This document shows positions 9,428 through 18,394 of a DNA stretch of 64,000 bases, piece after piece. The notes beneath the pieces are model-generated. The model did no database searches, was not told the DNA's origin, and saw only the letters and a program-made list of their open reading frames with translations. The DNA is from Deinococcus psychrotolerans (GTDB taxonomy: Bacteria > Deinococcota > Deinococci > Deinococcales > Deinococcaceae). Each line of letters begins with the position of its first letter. Position 1 is the first letter of the stretch. The position numbers and the translations under genes are program-made. The stretch is from positions 248,001 through 312,000 of the forward strand of contig NZ_CP034184.1 in NCBI RefSeq assembly GCF_003860465.1, read 5' to 3'.

Positions 9428-9884
9428 CATGGATGCACTGTGGTCGGTACGCTTCGGTTTCCAGCTACTCGGGAGCGGATAGCCCCTGTCAACTGCTTTT
9501 TCCGGTGCGGCGGTGAAATCCCCCCTGAACTTCATCCGCTTCTGGAACTCGGCGCTCTGCCGCTGGACGCCGTCGCGCTTTGCCGTCAGGTTCGTGCAGA
9601 CCGGTGAAGCGCAGTACGCCGAGAATATCTCGCTCCTTCTGACCGCCGAACCTGAAACGAAGCCAACTGCCGCAGGTGCGGTGCCGATCGTCGGCCAGTC
9701 CGGCACGCTGGAGGCGGTGCTGGCCGTCTCGCGTCCGCCACACGTGGGAACCTGGACGGTGCATGAGCAAGCACTTCTTACGCAGGCCGCCCGAACACTG
9801 GGCTTTACCCTCAGACAAGACGCGCTGTACATCGGCGTGCCCAATTCAGGCCGCCGCGAAAGTCTTCCGGTAACGGGACGGTAA
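9428..9884 (+). pseudogene. GAF-domain gene remnant, frameshifted
   Basis: The frame ending at 9884 encodes the second half of a GAF domain (VPIVGQSGTLEAVLAVSRPP, then WTVHEQALLTQAARTLGF). The matching first half (LHPLLELGALPLDAVALCRQ) is in another frame and runs into a stop near 9607; the two join around 9595-9605 if one frameshift is allowed. GAF domains bind small ligands or chromophores in sensory proteins. No ribosome site precedes the ATG at 9513, and no output domain follows. It is probably the C-terminal remnant of a larger sensor. I cannot fix where the original gene began. Confidence 0.55.
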
Positions 9885-9930
9885 GGCGCGTAGACCAAGC
9901 TGGTGACAGAGAACCGAGGAGGTCACGCCT

Positions 9931-10509
9931 GTGTTGCGCCAGATGCTTGTTGCGGTGGATTTCAGTGTGTGGAGTCGCGATGCGGCCCAGCATGCCTGTG
10001 ATGTGGCGCGTGCCACCGGCGGGAAGGTCACGCTGCTCCATGTGCTCGAAGCGCATGAATCGGGGCCTCTAGATTTGGAAGCGGCGCAGACCCTCCTGCG
10101 GGAGCTCAGCTTGCTAAGCCGCCGTCCGCCGAGCTGCCTGATCGTTCCCGCCAGAAGCGAACTCAACGGACATCAGCCTGGAGTAAACGGCCCGGCGGGC
10201 GATGTCAGGGGTAAAGACGGGGTCGCGCTGGCCATCCTGGAGGTGGCCAATCGACTGGGCGCAGAACTGATCGTGATCGGCCTGCACGGTCAGGGGAACC
10301 CCAGCGGAAGGAGGCTCGGGCGAGTCGTGGAGCAGGTGTTGCTGGGCGCACACACCCCCGTTCAGGTGGTGCCGTACCGCTCGAACAGGCCGGTGAGCAA
10401 TCGTTGGGACAATATCTTGGCGGAGACGGAGTCCTTCCGAATACGCGCGACTCCTGAAACCAGGCTGGCAAGAAGGTCAGCGCACCGTAACGCTTCAGTC
10501 ACTTGCTGA
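9931..10509 (+). CDS. Universal stress protein (UspA family), GTG start
   Basis: A 192-residue protein with a UspA alpha/beta fold over residues 1-150: first strand MLVAVDFSVWSRDAA, second strand GKVTLLHVLE, then AELIVIGLHGQG and the C-terminal strand TPVQVVP. The ATP-binding signature G-x2-G-x9-G-S/T is degraded (GLHGQGNPSGRRLG), so nucleotide binding is doubtful. The tail beyond residue 155 is not part of the domain. The start is GTG 9931, with GAGGAGG 8 bases upstream. A second USP follows at 10793. USPs accumulate in starvation and oxidative stress; the partner is unknown. Confidence 0.85.
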   Translation: MLRQMLVAVDFSVWSRDAAQHACDVARATGGKVTLLHVLEAHESGPLDLEAAQTLLRELSLLSRRPPSCLIVPARSELNGHQPGVNGPAGDVRGKDGVALAILEVANRLGAELIVIGLHGQGNPSGRRLGRVVEQVLLGAHTPVQVVPYRSNRPVSNRWDNILAETESFRIRATPETRLARRSAHRNASVTC

Positions 10510-10792
10510 GAGTACGTTGATCAGGGGAACAGGAAGGCCAAGTTCTGGCGGTAGCCCTGAATCCTGCTCCTGATGGCAGTGGCCCTGTGGGGACACCAAC
10601 CTGATCGTGGGGAGTCTGCGCGGTGCTCACCACTGGATCAGGTGGTGCATTCAGGACATGGCTGGCGGGGTGTGCGGATAGGAAGCGCAGACCAGCGATG
10701 TGCAGATTCAGAACGCAACCCAGCTCCAGCACCCGTAACGGCCCGGTAACAGCCCAGGGCCACCCTGAGGGTACGCCACAAAGGAGACGTCT

Positions 10793-11281
10793 ATGTTCGG
10801 TCATATCCTGGTAACCACCGACGGAAGTCCACTGAGCCACCTGGCCCTGCCCGTCGCTGCCGACCTCGCCTGCAAATACCACAGCAAACTGACCCTGCTT
10901 TACGTCGTGCCGCGCTTTCTTCCTCAGGTCGAGGGGGTTGCTTACCCCTCCCATTCCTCTGAAGAACAGGACTTGCTGCTGGCTGAGGGCAAACGCATTC
11001 TCGAGGCGGCCCGGCGAACGCTGGACTACCCCGGCACCGAGGTCGTCTGGCGTGAACAGCAGGATCTCAAGACTGAAAGAGTCATCGCGCAGGAGGTCGA
11101 TCGGTGCGGGGCCAAGCTGGTGGTCATGAGCACGCACGGGCGCAGCGGACTGGCCCATCTGTTCATGGGCAGCGTCGCCGAATCGGTCATGCGGCAAGTT
11201 AGCGTGCCGGTACTGCTGATCCAAGCACCTGAACGGAACGCCTGGAACGCGGTGAACGGTTCTCAGGAGACAAGGGTATGA
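10793..11281 (+). CDS. Universal stress protein with intact ATP-binding motif
   Basis: A 162-residue single-domain UspA protein. It begins MFGHILVTTDGSPLSHLAL, and the ATP-binding motif is complete (STHGRSGLAHLFMGSVAESV, fitting G-x2-G-x9-G-S), so it probably binds ATP and dimerises. AAGGAG lies 7 bases before the ATG. It follows another USP by 283 bases, in which no gene was found. Its TGA overlaps the first ATG of a decayed cytochrome c gene, so it once led an operon like the one at 30.5 kb. Confidence 0.92.
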   Translation: MFGHILVTTDGSPLSHLALPVAADLACKYHSKLTLLYVVPRFLPQVEGVAYPSHSSEEQDLLLAEGKRILEAARRTLDYPGTEVVWREQQDLKTERVIAQEVDRCGAKLVVMSTHGRSGLAHLFMGSVAESVMRQVSVPVLLIQAPERNAWNAVNGSQETRV

Positions 11282-11497
11282 CCGGCACGCCAGGCGGTTC
11301 GGTCAGTTACGAGGCCCACACTGCCGGTGTGATCACGGCGTCAAGGGCCAGGGCGGTACCGGCCTGACGCTGAACGACTCGGCCAGTAGGAGAGACCTCA
11401 CTTCCCTGTAACCGTATATCCTGTTCAGCCTTTCACACACAGCACCTATCGAAGGGCAGAGGCAGATCCTGCAAGCCTCACTGAAGACCATCAAGTG
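11278..11497 (+). pseudogene. Decayed cytochrome c gene (paralogue of 30555-30896)
   Basis: ATG 11278 overlaps the preceding stop. The frame reads GGSVSYEAHTAGV and is then lost. After a frameshift comes CDHGVKGQGGTGLTLNDSA, matching CHGAKGQGGIGPALSDSA of the intact gene at 30.5 kb. The end RQILQASLKTIK with TGA at 11495-11497 matches its C-terminus. The first Cys of the heme motif and the middle of the protein are gone. It is followed, as in the intact copy, by a DUF2171 gene. Confidence 0.75.
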
Positions 11498-11514
11498 AAC
11501 CCCGGAGGTCTGAT

Positions 11515-11808
11515 ATGAACCCAGTAGGTCACATCAAGTGCGGCATGATCGTGCAGGCCGGAAATGGTGACGAGGCCGTGTGCCTCGGACGGATCGCGGG
11601 TCTGAAAAAGAACTTCATCAAACTGCGCCGCCGTGACGCTCCAGATGGGAAACGCCGTTACATCCCCAGAAGCTGGGTCGACGGCGTCGCGAACCGCCAG
11701 GTGCATCTGTCCAGAACGCCGTCCACCGCTCTAACAGGCTGGCTGACCAAAGCCGAGCTGAAAGCCTGGCCAGCCGACAGACCGACACGCCCGCAAGCAC
11801 GACCATGA
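11515..11808 (+). CDS. DUF2171-domain protein, copy 1
   Basis: A 97-residue protein with a DUF2171 (PRC-barrel-like) domain over residues 1-70: GHIKCGMIVQAGNGDEAVCL, then KNFIKLRRRDAPDGKRRYIP and SWVDGV. These small beta-barrels are thought to act as adaptors or stress proteins; no biochemical role is known to me. CGGAGG lies 6 bases before the ATG. It is a close paralogue of the gene at 30914, with the most different part being the C-terminal tail. It sits after the broken cytochrome c gene, so it may be poorly expressed. Confidence 0.85.
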   Translation: MNPVGHIKCGMIVQAGNGDEAVCLGRIAGLKKNFIKLRRRDAPDGKRRYIPRSWVDGVANRQVHLSRTPSTALTGWLTKAELKAWPADRPTRPQARP

Positions 11809-12008
11809 CCGGGCACGGCTTATCCGCCGCCGAGCTGAACCGTGGCGGACAGCATCAACCAACCGCGCTGAAGCCGGTCATCTCGGTGATTCCGCCCGGG
11901 GTCATCGCCCTGGACCGCTGGGTGAACGAGGGCGGCTGTGGTGACGATCCCGACACCATGGTAGGGCTCAACCAGAGACAACTCCCACCGCGTCCACAGG
12001 AAGGTTGA
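11805..12008 (+). CDS. Unrecognised small ORF
   Basis: A 67-residue frame whose ATG overlaps the stop of the DUF2171 gene (ATGA). No family is recognised. In the homologous block at 31.2 kb the same position holds only about 70 bases without such a frame, so it may be chance or degenerate spacer sequence. Confidence 0.25.
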   Translation: MTGHGLSAAELNRGGQHQPTALKPVISVIPPGVIALDRWVNEGGCGDDPDTMVGLNQRQLPPRPQEG

Positions 12009-12097
12009 TGTCCTTTTCAGGTGGACTGCTCTGGGTGCTGAGTACGGCCACGGAATTCCTCACCCTGAAGCGGCAGGCCCGACTAAACCGGCGCTGA
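12008..12097 (+). pseudogene. Shortened copy of a small membrane-protein gene
   Basis: A 29-residue frame (MSFSGGLLWVLSTATEFLTL) preceded by CAGGAAGG. It aligns with the 49-residue small membrane protein at 31266 (MSVSGGLLVLGVVTALLILQ) but has lost the hydrophobic continuity and ends early. It forms part of the decayed copy of the 30.5-31.7 kb operon. Confidence 0.5.
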
Positions 12098-12158
12098 CCT
12101 TGTGCCCGTGCCCGTTCACGCTGCCTGCCCAAACCGAAGCATCCTCAAGGAGTAACCA

Positions 12159-12329
12159 ATGACCACAACCCAGACGTTCACAAATGCGGCTCCCGCCTGG
12201 ATCAACGACCTCAGCCCGGCGCAACTGACCCTGGCCCGCGTCATCCAGCAAAACGGCCTGAAAGGCAGGCCAGTCGCCCTCACCGGCTTCGCCTGGTACA
12301 AGGGCGGTGAACCGCTCGTGAGTATCAGC
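12159..12329 (+). pseudogene. 90-residue-family gene truncated by an IS element
   Basis: ATG 12159 with AAGGAG upstream. It encodes TNAAPAWINDLSPAQLTLAR and GFAWYKGGEPLVSIS, matching the intact gene at 31412. Sequence identity stops exactly at 12330, where an IS4-family terminal repeat begins; the C-terminal third is lost, and the frame runs on into IS sequence. Confidence 0.8.
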
Positions 12330-13776
12330 GGTTGTGTTGCCTCAACTTCAATGCCAGTAAGTTAAGGGGTTCGGGCAGACCGGTGAAAGTGTCAAGATGA
12401 AGGATGAACCCTGGTACCGCACTACTGACCACGGCTCGCGATCAGCCACTCAACCACCTCGACACCTTTGCAAAGAGCCTCGACGCCGCGTTGGTGACGC
12501 AAGCCCTCGAAGCGACGGGAACCGCTTCGGTTCGACGCCGGAAGCTCCCCGCGGAACACGCCGTGTGGCTGATGCTCGGCATGGCGCTCCTGCGCGACCG
12601 CTCGATTCAGGCGGTATGCGACCAGTTGCATCTAGTCCTCCCTGATCACACCGGGAAGACGACCACCAGTTCGGTGGGCCTGGTATAGGCCCGCGACCGA
12701 CTGGGAATCGCTCCCTTCAAACACCTGTTCGATGCCGTTGTCACTCGTCATGGTCGCGAGCAGCTTGACGCCAACCGTTGGCGGGGCCTGGCGGTACTCG
12801 GCATTGATGGCACGATGATCCGGGTCCCGGACAGTGACGAGAATCGCGCGCATTTCACTCTGCCTTCGAGTGGTGCACACCGTGAGAGCGCCTATCTGCA
12901 AGCCCGGGTTGTCGGCCTGATGGCGCTCGGGTCGCATTTCCTGCTGGATCTGAAGGTCGGCGCATACACGGAGAGCGAGGAATCGCTCTCCAGCGGCTTC
13001 GATGAACAGCTGCCTGACCACTGCGTGTTGATGGTTGACCAAGGGCTCATAGACGACGGACGGTTTTACTACCATCAGCAGCGGGGCGAAGAGTGCCGCT
13101 GGCTCGTAGGAGCCAAAAGCAACCTGGTGTGGACGGTGTTGGAAATCCTGGGACCGAATGAGGTTATCGCTGAAGTTCCTTTTCGCAGACCTGCGCGCAG
13201 GTCTGACCCCACGCTGCCACGTAGCATGCAGATCCGCGTCATCTGCTACCAGTTTCCGGGCTTTAAGCCACAGTGGCTGCTGACGTCGATGTTGGACGCC
13301 GAGCGCTACCCAGCGGCTGAAATCATTGAGCTCTACCACCAGCGCTGGGAACTCGAAACTGGATTTGACGAGCTCCATACGCATACTCTGGAGCGATTGG
13401 AGGCGTTGCGCTCCCAGACACCAGACCGCATTCGGCAGGAACTGTGCGCGCTGGCTGTGGTGTACAACCTGGTGCGTCTGGAAATGGCCCGGGTGGCCGG
13501 TCAGCTGGAGGTCAGTCCTTTGCGAATTTCGTACCGGACCAGTTTGCTGCTGATCCGGACGTTGTGGCTCAGCGCATGGGTGGTGGCTGCGGGTCGTCTG
13601 CCGAAGTATCTGGAACAACTTGCTAGTGACATCGCGTTGCTGGTGCTTCCGGTGAAACGACTTCGCTCGTACCCGAGGGCTGTCAAAATCAAGATGATCT
13701 GCTATCCAAGAAAAGTGCGTGCCAGTGCCCCGCTCCCTTCTTAACTTACTGGCATTGAAGTTAAGGCAACACAACC
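12330..13776 (+). mobile_element. IS4-family insertion sequence with full terminal repeats
   Basis: About 1447 bases bounded by inverted repeats of roughly 36 bases (GGTTGTGTTGCCTCAACTTC on the left; the complement of the right end differs at one position, CCTTAAC). It carries one transposase gene with an internal TAG. No target duplication is visible: the left flank is the truncated 90-residue gene and the right flank an IS6 remnant, so the flanks were rearranged after insertion. A partial copy lies at 41392-42381 and an internally deleted relative near 44500. Confidence 0.88.
12404..13744 (+). pseudogene. IS4-family transposase with one internal stop codon
   Basis: One frame encodes about 446 residues from MNPGTALLTTARDQ to the end of the IS, but codon 95 is TAG (12686-12688), in the context VGLV-stop-ARDRLG, probably from CAG. 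The DDE core lies downstream: DGTMIRVPDSDEN, VDQGLIDDG, and a Y-R-E region YHQRWELETGFDEL. A second ATG at 12815 could give a 309-residue protein lacking the N-terminus. Transposition from this copy is therefore doubtful. Confidence 0.85.
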
Positions 13777-14036
13777 TCTCATCGTCCTACACGACGTCAG
13801 GAACAGAGCCAACTGGGATTCCGGCAGGTCAAACGGGCGCAAGGTTTTTTCGACCTACACGCCAGAATTGCTAACCTTCACGGCCCTGCCCGCTCAACCA
13901 TCCCTGCCAATGACCGATTTCCCTGAGCGCCACGCTACGAAGCTGGAAGGCCGTTGTGCAGCAGGTGGCCTGAACTTCAGGCCACCTGCTACCGTTGCTC
14001 CTCGATTACACCTGTCGGCAACAACTTGCCAGAACC
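13777..14036 (+). mobile_element. IS6-family remnant (transposase 3' end and one terminal repeat)
   Basis: It begins immediately at the right end of the IS4 element and encodes the last part of an IS6-type transposase (LGFRQVKRAQGFFDLHARIA, then STIPAND) up to an early TGA. It ends with CAACAACTTGCCAGAACC, the same end as the complete IS6 element at 40581-41391. The 5' portion is missing. Confidence 0.8.
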
Positions 14037-14285
14037 GTGGCTGGTGGCCGACCAAGATTGGCCGGGCTTCACCGCCACTATTCATGAAGGCTGGACGGCA
14101 TGATCAACCGCCGGATTGGCGATCAGCGTCACTTCAGCAGGGTGTGAGGGATGGGACTGGAAGCCATCACAGCCCGATCGCCGAACCCGTCACGCTCCCG
14201 ATCGCCGCGCGGATTGAGGCGCTTGGGCTTGACCGACGACGTGAGCGGCTTTCCCGTTCCGGTGTACACAGCTTTTAGGCCGTTA
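14037..14285. other. Short stretch with an orphan C-terminal fragment
   Basis: Directly after the IS6 end the plus strand reads WLVADQDWPGFTATIHEGWT and stops near 14102. It looks like the true C-terminus of a gene whose body was removed at the IS6 end. The family is not recognised. The remainder up to the regulator stop at 14286 shows nothing definite. Confidence 0.35.
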
Positions 14286-15740
14286 TTACGACTTCTCGCT
14301 TTTTGGGGACACGGCGTCCCAGTTCTCACGCAGGTGATCGGCCAGCGCCTTGGCTTGACGGCGCTCAATAGGAGACAGCACCTGCTCCAATGCCACCGCG
14401 ACCCGAGTATGTGTTTCCAAGTGATTGCGGATCTGCTCGGTGATGGCCGGATCGAGGTGGTTGGTTTCCAGCAGCGAGTCACACAGAATCGAAATCGCCC
14501 AGCTCGCCACCCGGCGCACGCTCAGGTCGCGGATGTAGTTGTGATCGGTCAGGGTCAGCAGATGCTCACGGCTGGAAAACGACTTGATGATCTGCAGATC
14601 GCCGCGTTCCAACATGGCGTTGCTGACCTTGGATATCGCCACTTTACTGACGCTCAACATACTCGCCACCTCGCCCACCGATACTGGCTCGGCCCGCAGC
14701 AGCAGCAGGGCAATCAAGCGACCTTCCAGTTGCGGCTGGCCAAGCTGCTCATAAAGTTCGCCCATCAGCTTCAGGAACCGCTCTGGGGTCACTGGGCGAC
14801 CGCCGTGCAGAGTCAGGGCTTCTCTGGCGCGTTGGAGCGAGCCGCTCAGCCGCTCCTCTTCGGCCTCGGCCCGGCGCTGAGCGCTCAAGTCCTCGGTGCT
14901 GAGGACTGCCGCGACCAGCTCTCCCTGCCGGTCATAAATGGGCACCGCGTTGGAGCGGATGGTGGCGCGGCTGCCATCCGGGCGGCCAATTTCAGTTTCT
15001 TCCCCCTCGACGCGCACGCCTGCCAGCGCCCGGTGCAGCGAAAAATCAGCTGGCGCTGTGATTTCGTCACGAGAATACCTCAGTGCCTCAATGCGCCCCA
15101 ACGTCATCCCAACCGTCAGAGACACGCCGAAAATCTGCTCGGTCTGCGGGTTGACCAGCCGGATACGCCGGGTGTCTGCCGAGACCACCAGAAGTCCCAG
15201 CGGAAGCTGATCCAGAACCGTTCTCAAATCGGCCTGTTCCAACGCCAGTTGCTCCAGTATCCGTTCCCGTTCCAACTCCATAGCTGTGGGTTGCTCCAAG
15301 TTCGTGGTTTCGAGGAGTGTGCTGCCCAATTCGGGTTCACGCTGCATCTCCCTGAGGAGAAGTGCAGGCCGCTGAGCAACCGTACAGAGCCAAAGCCGTG
15401 TACTGCCCTCCAGCAGCGGCGCGTGATACCACACACAGACGCAGTCAGTGTCGCCGTTCCAGCGCGTCCTGTACTCCGCCTCAACAGGTTGTCTATTGGG
15501 CGCAGTGCGGCCCCACATCGCGCTGGCCGCTTCCCGGTCATTCGGGTGAACAGCTTCCAGCCAGCCCAGCCCAAACGACTGGGAGATGTTCAGGCCGGTG
15601 GACTGTGCCCAGTGCGCGTTGACGTGAGAGGCGCGGCCCTGTCCATCGGTCACCATGGCCGCCTGAGGAAGCGCCCGGACGAGCGCGGCGATAGATACGC
15701 TGCTCTCTTTGTTTTTGTTTTGGATGTGGCGTTTGTTCAT
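14286..15740 (-). CDS. PAS-PAS sensor fused to a GbsR/MarR-type winged helix
   Basis: A 484-residue predicted one-component regulator. PAS 1 covers about 15-125 (VRALPQAAMVTDGQGRASHV). A coiled linker at 130-170 is followed by PAS 2 at 175-290 (LDQLPLGLLVVSADTRRIRL). The C-terminal half resembles the GbsR branch of MarR regulators: RFLKLMGELYEQLGQPQLEG, then VSVGEVASMLSVSKVAISK as the helix-turn-helix, then RGDLQIIKSF and a helical dimer region. GbsR-like proteins normally lack PAS domains, so this is an unusual fusion that would couple a small-molecule, redox or light cue to DNA binding. A weak GGGAAGAA site precedes the ATG. A decayed homologue of the winged-helix part lies at 29.4 kb, beside the second stress arm. 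The target genes and ligand are unknown. Confidence 0.82.
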   Translation of the reverse strand: MNKRHIQNKNKESSVSIAALVRALPQAAMVTDGQGRASHVNAHWAQSTGLNISQSFGLGWLEAVHPNDREAASAMWGRTAPNRQPVEAEYRTRWNGDTDCVCVWYHAPLLEGSTRLWLCTVAQRPALLLREMQREPELGSTLLETTNLEQPTAMELERERILEQLALEQADLRTVLDQLPLGLLVVSADTRRIRLVNPQTEQIFGVSLTVGMTLGRIEALRYSRDEITAPADFSLHRALAGVRVEGEETEIGRPDGSRATIRSNAVPIYDRQGELVAAVLSTEDLSAQRRAEAEEERLSGSLQRAREALTLHGGRPVTPERFLKLMGELYEQLGQPQLEGRLIALLLLRAEPVSVGEVASMLSVSKVAISKVSNAMLERGDLQIIKSFSSREHLLTLTDHNYIRDLSVRRVASWAISILCDSLLETNHLDPAITEQIRNHLETHTRVAVALEQVLSPIERRQAKALADHLRENWDAVSPKSEKS

Positions 15741-16592
15741 GCATTCTTCCCGGGGCGGCGCGTTTACGTCTTTGTCCTGAAGGTCTCATCAGCGATGAGC
15801 GTTAGGAACAGATTAACTTCAAATACGGCCATCCCCGTGTCGCTAACCATTGTGTTGGCGACCTTGAAGTGTCATCAATCATACGGACTCCAATCTAAAG
15901 TTGTTGAGGACACTTGGAAATTCGGGCAGCGGGCAGGCGTCTTCAAGGGCGTCCACTCTACCCAAGACAGTGGGAGAAGGAATAAGGACAGATTGCTTCT
16001 GTGGAGTGGGAAAATCAGTTCCGTTGCGATCTGCACACGAAACGAACATAACCCGCATCAGCCTTGGAGGACGGCTCTGACGGCCTTGGCGTGGCTGACT
16101 CTTGCTGGATTTCTGGCTCACCACGGCTGGCTGGGAAGAAGGGCAGGTCATCCTTGACCAGCAAGAGTGCCCACTCGCCAAGCCCGAGGTTGGCAAGCAT
16201 GAACAACCTTCATCCAGTCAAGACGATGTGGGGTCAGGAGCGGGGTTCAGGCCCGGCCAGTCGCTGGTGTTAGTACAGCTATCCGGCCCGCCCTGTAGGC
16301 CTCTTGCGAACCTACATAGGTACCGTGACCGCACAAATAAGCTAAGCAACCAACCCGCGAAAGGCACGACAACGTGACGATAAGGCCCACGTTGGTGATG
16401 ACGCCTCTGTACCGCCCAGACCTACTGTGAATGAGCGCCGACTGGATGTCACAGCCCGCAGCGGCACCCCGGATCACCTGGGCCAAATTTTCTAGCGTTA
16501 GGTGGAGGTTGGTATGCGCTAGCGCCGCCTTTCAGTTTTACCGCACCACATGGCGATTCACGTATCCAAGTCGTGAGCACCAGGGAGAGACC
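15741..16592. other. Long intergenic region, no gene recognised
   Basis: About 850 bases between the divergent PAS-GbsR regulator and the first BON gene. Open frames on both strands are short and have no family resemblance. It would hold the promoters of both flanking units. No strong repeat or terminator was noted. Confidence 0.4.
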
Positions 16593-17243
16593 ATGACCAG
16601 AAGTAACCAGCACGTATACGATGATGTTCAGGCCCAAATCCTTGATGATCCCAGTGTGGACGAGGGTAATATCACTGTTGAAGTTCACAGTGGGAAGGTC
16701 ACCCTCCTGAGCAGCGTCACGAATTTCGCCGCCAAGTTCGCGGCAATCGACGACGCCTGGAGCATCAAGGGCGTCACAGCTGTAATGGCGGAAGACCTCA
16801 GAGTGATTCCTGTCTAGAGCCGGGGCGACGCCGACATTCAAGACGCCGCGCAAACAGCGCTTGACTGGAACGATGACGTGCCGATGGGAGTTGTGGCGAG
16901 CGTCAGTGATGGCTGGCTGACGCTCTCGGGCCAGGTCGAGTGGCAGTATCAGCGCAATGCGGCGTACAACAGCGTGCGCTTTCTCAGTGGCGCGAAGAAC
17001 TTCACCAACCTGATCACGTTGGTGAGCAAACCCACCAGCGACGACGTGCAGGGACGCATTCAATCTGCCCTGGTTCGCAGCGCTTACGTGGACGCCAGCA
17101 ACATCACGGTGAACGTCAAGGGCGATACCGTCACGCTGACGGGCAATGTACGCTCATACATGGAAAGAGACGTGATTGAGAATGCAGCTTGGGCCGCACC
17201 CGGCGTGCTGAACGTCAACGACAACGTCACCGTTTTGGACTGA
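16593..17243 (+). pseudogene. Triple-BON protein gene split by a TAG codon
   Basis: One frame of 217 codons from ATG 16593 (GGGAGAGACC upstream) carries three BON domains: residues 5-75 (GNITVEVHSGKVTLLSSVTN), 85-145 (DGWLTLSGQVEWQYQRNAAY) and 150-215 (ASNITVNVKGDTVTLTGNVR). Codon 75 is TAG (16815-16817), between BON 1 and BON 2. The paralogue at 17608 has no stop there. BON domains bind lipid or other envelope ligands and occur in periplasmic or osmotic-stress proteins. Either the gene is dead, or BON 1 and BON 2-3 are made separately from ATG 16878. No signal peptide is visible. Confidence 0.8.
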
Positions 17244-17607
17244 ACGGCATTCTCTACATCCGGACAGCTGGGGGCAAGCCGCCGGGCCGCCCGGATCAAG
17301 AAACGTTTAGTCCTCGATACCCCGCGCAAATCTGAGTGACGAAGGCCAGCCTCATTACAGTCCATTCCTTCAGAAAGCAGGGGATGGCAGGACTCGGGTT
17401 CGCACAGGGTCAAATTCGGTGCAGATCGGCGTGACGGCTCATGGTGACGCTGAATACTCAGACGTGTTCTCGGGCCGAGCGTGAACAGGCGGCGAACGCG
17501 GCCTAGAGCAGCGTGGGCGTTACCGGGGACGGAACTACATCAAGACTGCTGCGCCCACATGGTCAGGCAACTGACTTCCGCTCTTCACCACTTCGAGGAG
17601 AGATCGC

Positions 17608-18267
17608 ATGATCACTATCAACGACATCGTCTTGCAAGAAAACGTGCTGGCCGAGCTGCTGTTCGAGCCGAGCCTGGACGCGGCTCAGATCACCGCGACG
17701 GTCAAGAACGGAATCGTGACCCTGTCGGGGAGCGTGGCCAATTTTCCGGAGAAGTGGGCCGCTGAACGCGCGGTCAAGCGGGTACTCGGTGTGAAAGGCG
17801 TGGCCGAAGAACTGACCGTCAATTTCAATTTCAGGCCTGGCACCCGGTACAGCGATGAAGATATTGCCGGGGCCGCTCGCCGCACCCTCGAATGGAGCGC
17901 TAACGTTCCGGAGAAGAGTGTCCAGATCCGGGTCGAGGATGGCTGGGTCACGCTTGAAGGAACGGTCGACTGGCAGTTTCAGCGCCAGAACGCCTACACC
18001 GTGGTCGCCCACCTGCTCGGTGTCAAGGGCGTCAGCAACCTGATCACCTTGACGCCCCGGGTCGCCTCCGCTGATGTGCGCTCCAACATCGAGGCGGCCT
18101 TCAAGCGCAGCAGTGACCTTGAGTCGGTTCAGGTCGAGATCGAAGGCAGCAAGATTACTTTGCGCGGCACGCTTCCCAACTGGACCGAGATTGACGCCGC
18201 AGGACTGGCCGCTTGGAATGCCGCCGGCGTCACTACGGTCAACAACCAGATTCATATTGGGCTGTAA
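17608..18267 (+). CDS. Triple-BON-domain stress protein, arm A
   Basis: A 219-residue protein with three BON domains: about 15-75 (TVKNGIVTLSGSVANFPEKW), 85-150 (EDGWVTLEGTVDWQFQRQNA) and 155-218 (VEIEGSKITLRGTLPNWTEI). Each shows the alternating hydrophobic pattern and central Gly of the family. BON proteins bind membranes or polymers and are linked with osmotic and envelope stress. It has no obvious signal peptide, so it is probably cytoplasmic or membrane-associated. GAGGAGAG lies upstream of the ATG. It is a close paralogue of 27843-28502 on the other arm and more distant from the broken copy just upstream. It lies in the same direction as the stress-domain protein, Dps and PRC genes. Confidence 0.92.
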   Translation: MITINDIVLQENVLAELLFEPSLDAAQITATVKNGIVTLSGSVANFPEKWAAERAVKRVLGVKGVAEELTVNFNFRPGTRYSDEDIAGAARRTLEWSANVPEKSVQIRVEDGWVTLEGTVDWQFQRQNAYTVVAHLLGVKGVSNLITLTPRVASADVRSNIEAAFKRSSDLESVQVEIEGSKITLRGTLPNWTEIDAAGLAAWNAAGVTTVNNQIHIGL

Positions 18268-18394
18268 TCAGGTTCTGACACGGTTTTGCGCTGATTCCAG
18301 AGAATACGCAAAGAGGCCGTAGTCCATTCTTGGGCAGAACTTTAACACTTTTGTTTCATTGGGTAGGCGTTCAGGCCCGCAGTACAGGAGAATC

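Noticed and set aside
11805..12008. 67-codon frame as a confident gene
   Set aside because: Not conserved in the homologous block at 31.2 kb and without family resemblance; kept only as a low-confidence feature.
12686..12688. Idea that TAG is recoded to an amino acid in this replicon
   Set aside because: Interrupted genes also carry TAA and frameshifts, so ordinary decay explains the data better.
12632..13774. Minus-strand frame of 380 codons in the IS4 element
   Set aside because: Antisense of the transposase; the same frame recurs opposite the second copy simply because the sequence does.
14151..16157. Very long plus-strand frame (668 codons) opposite the PAS-GbsR regulator
   Set aside because: It is the antisense of a clearly recognisable regulator gene, has no domain resemblance and no ribosome site; long antisense frames are common in GC-rich DNA.
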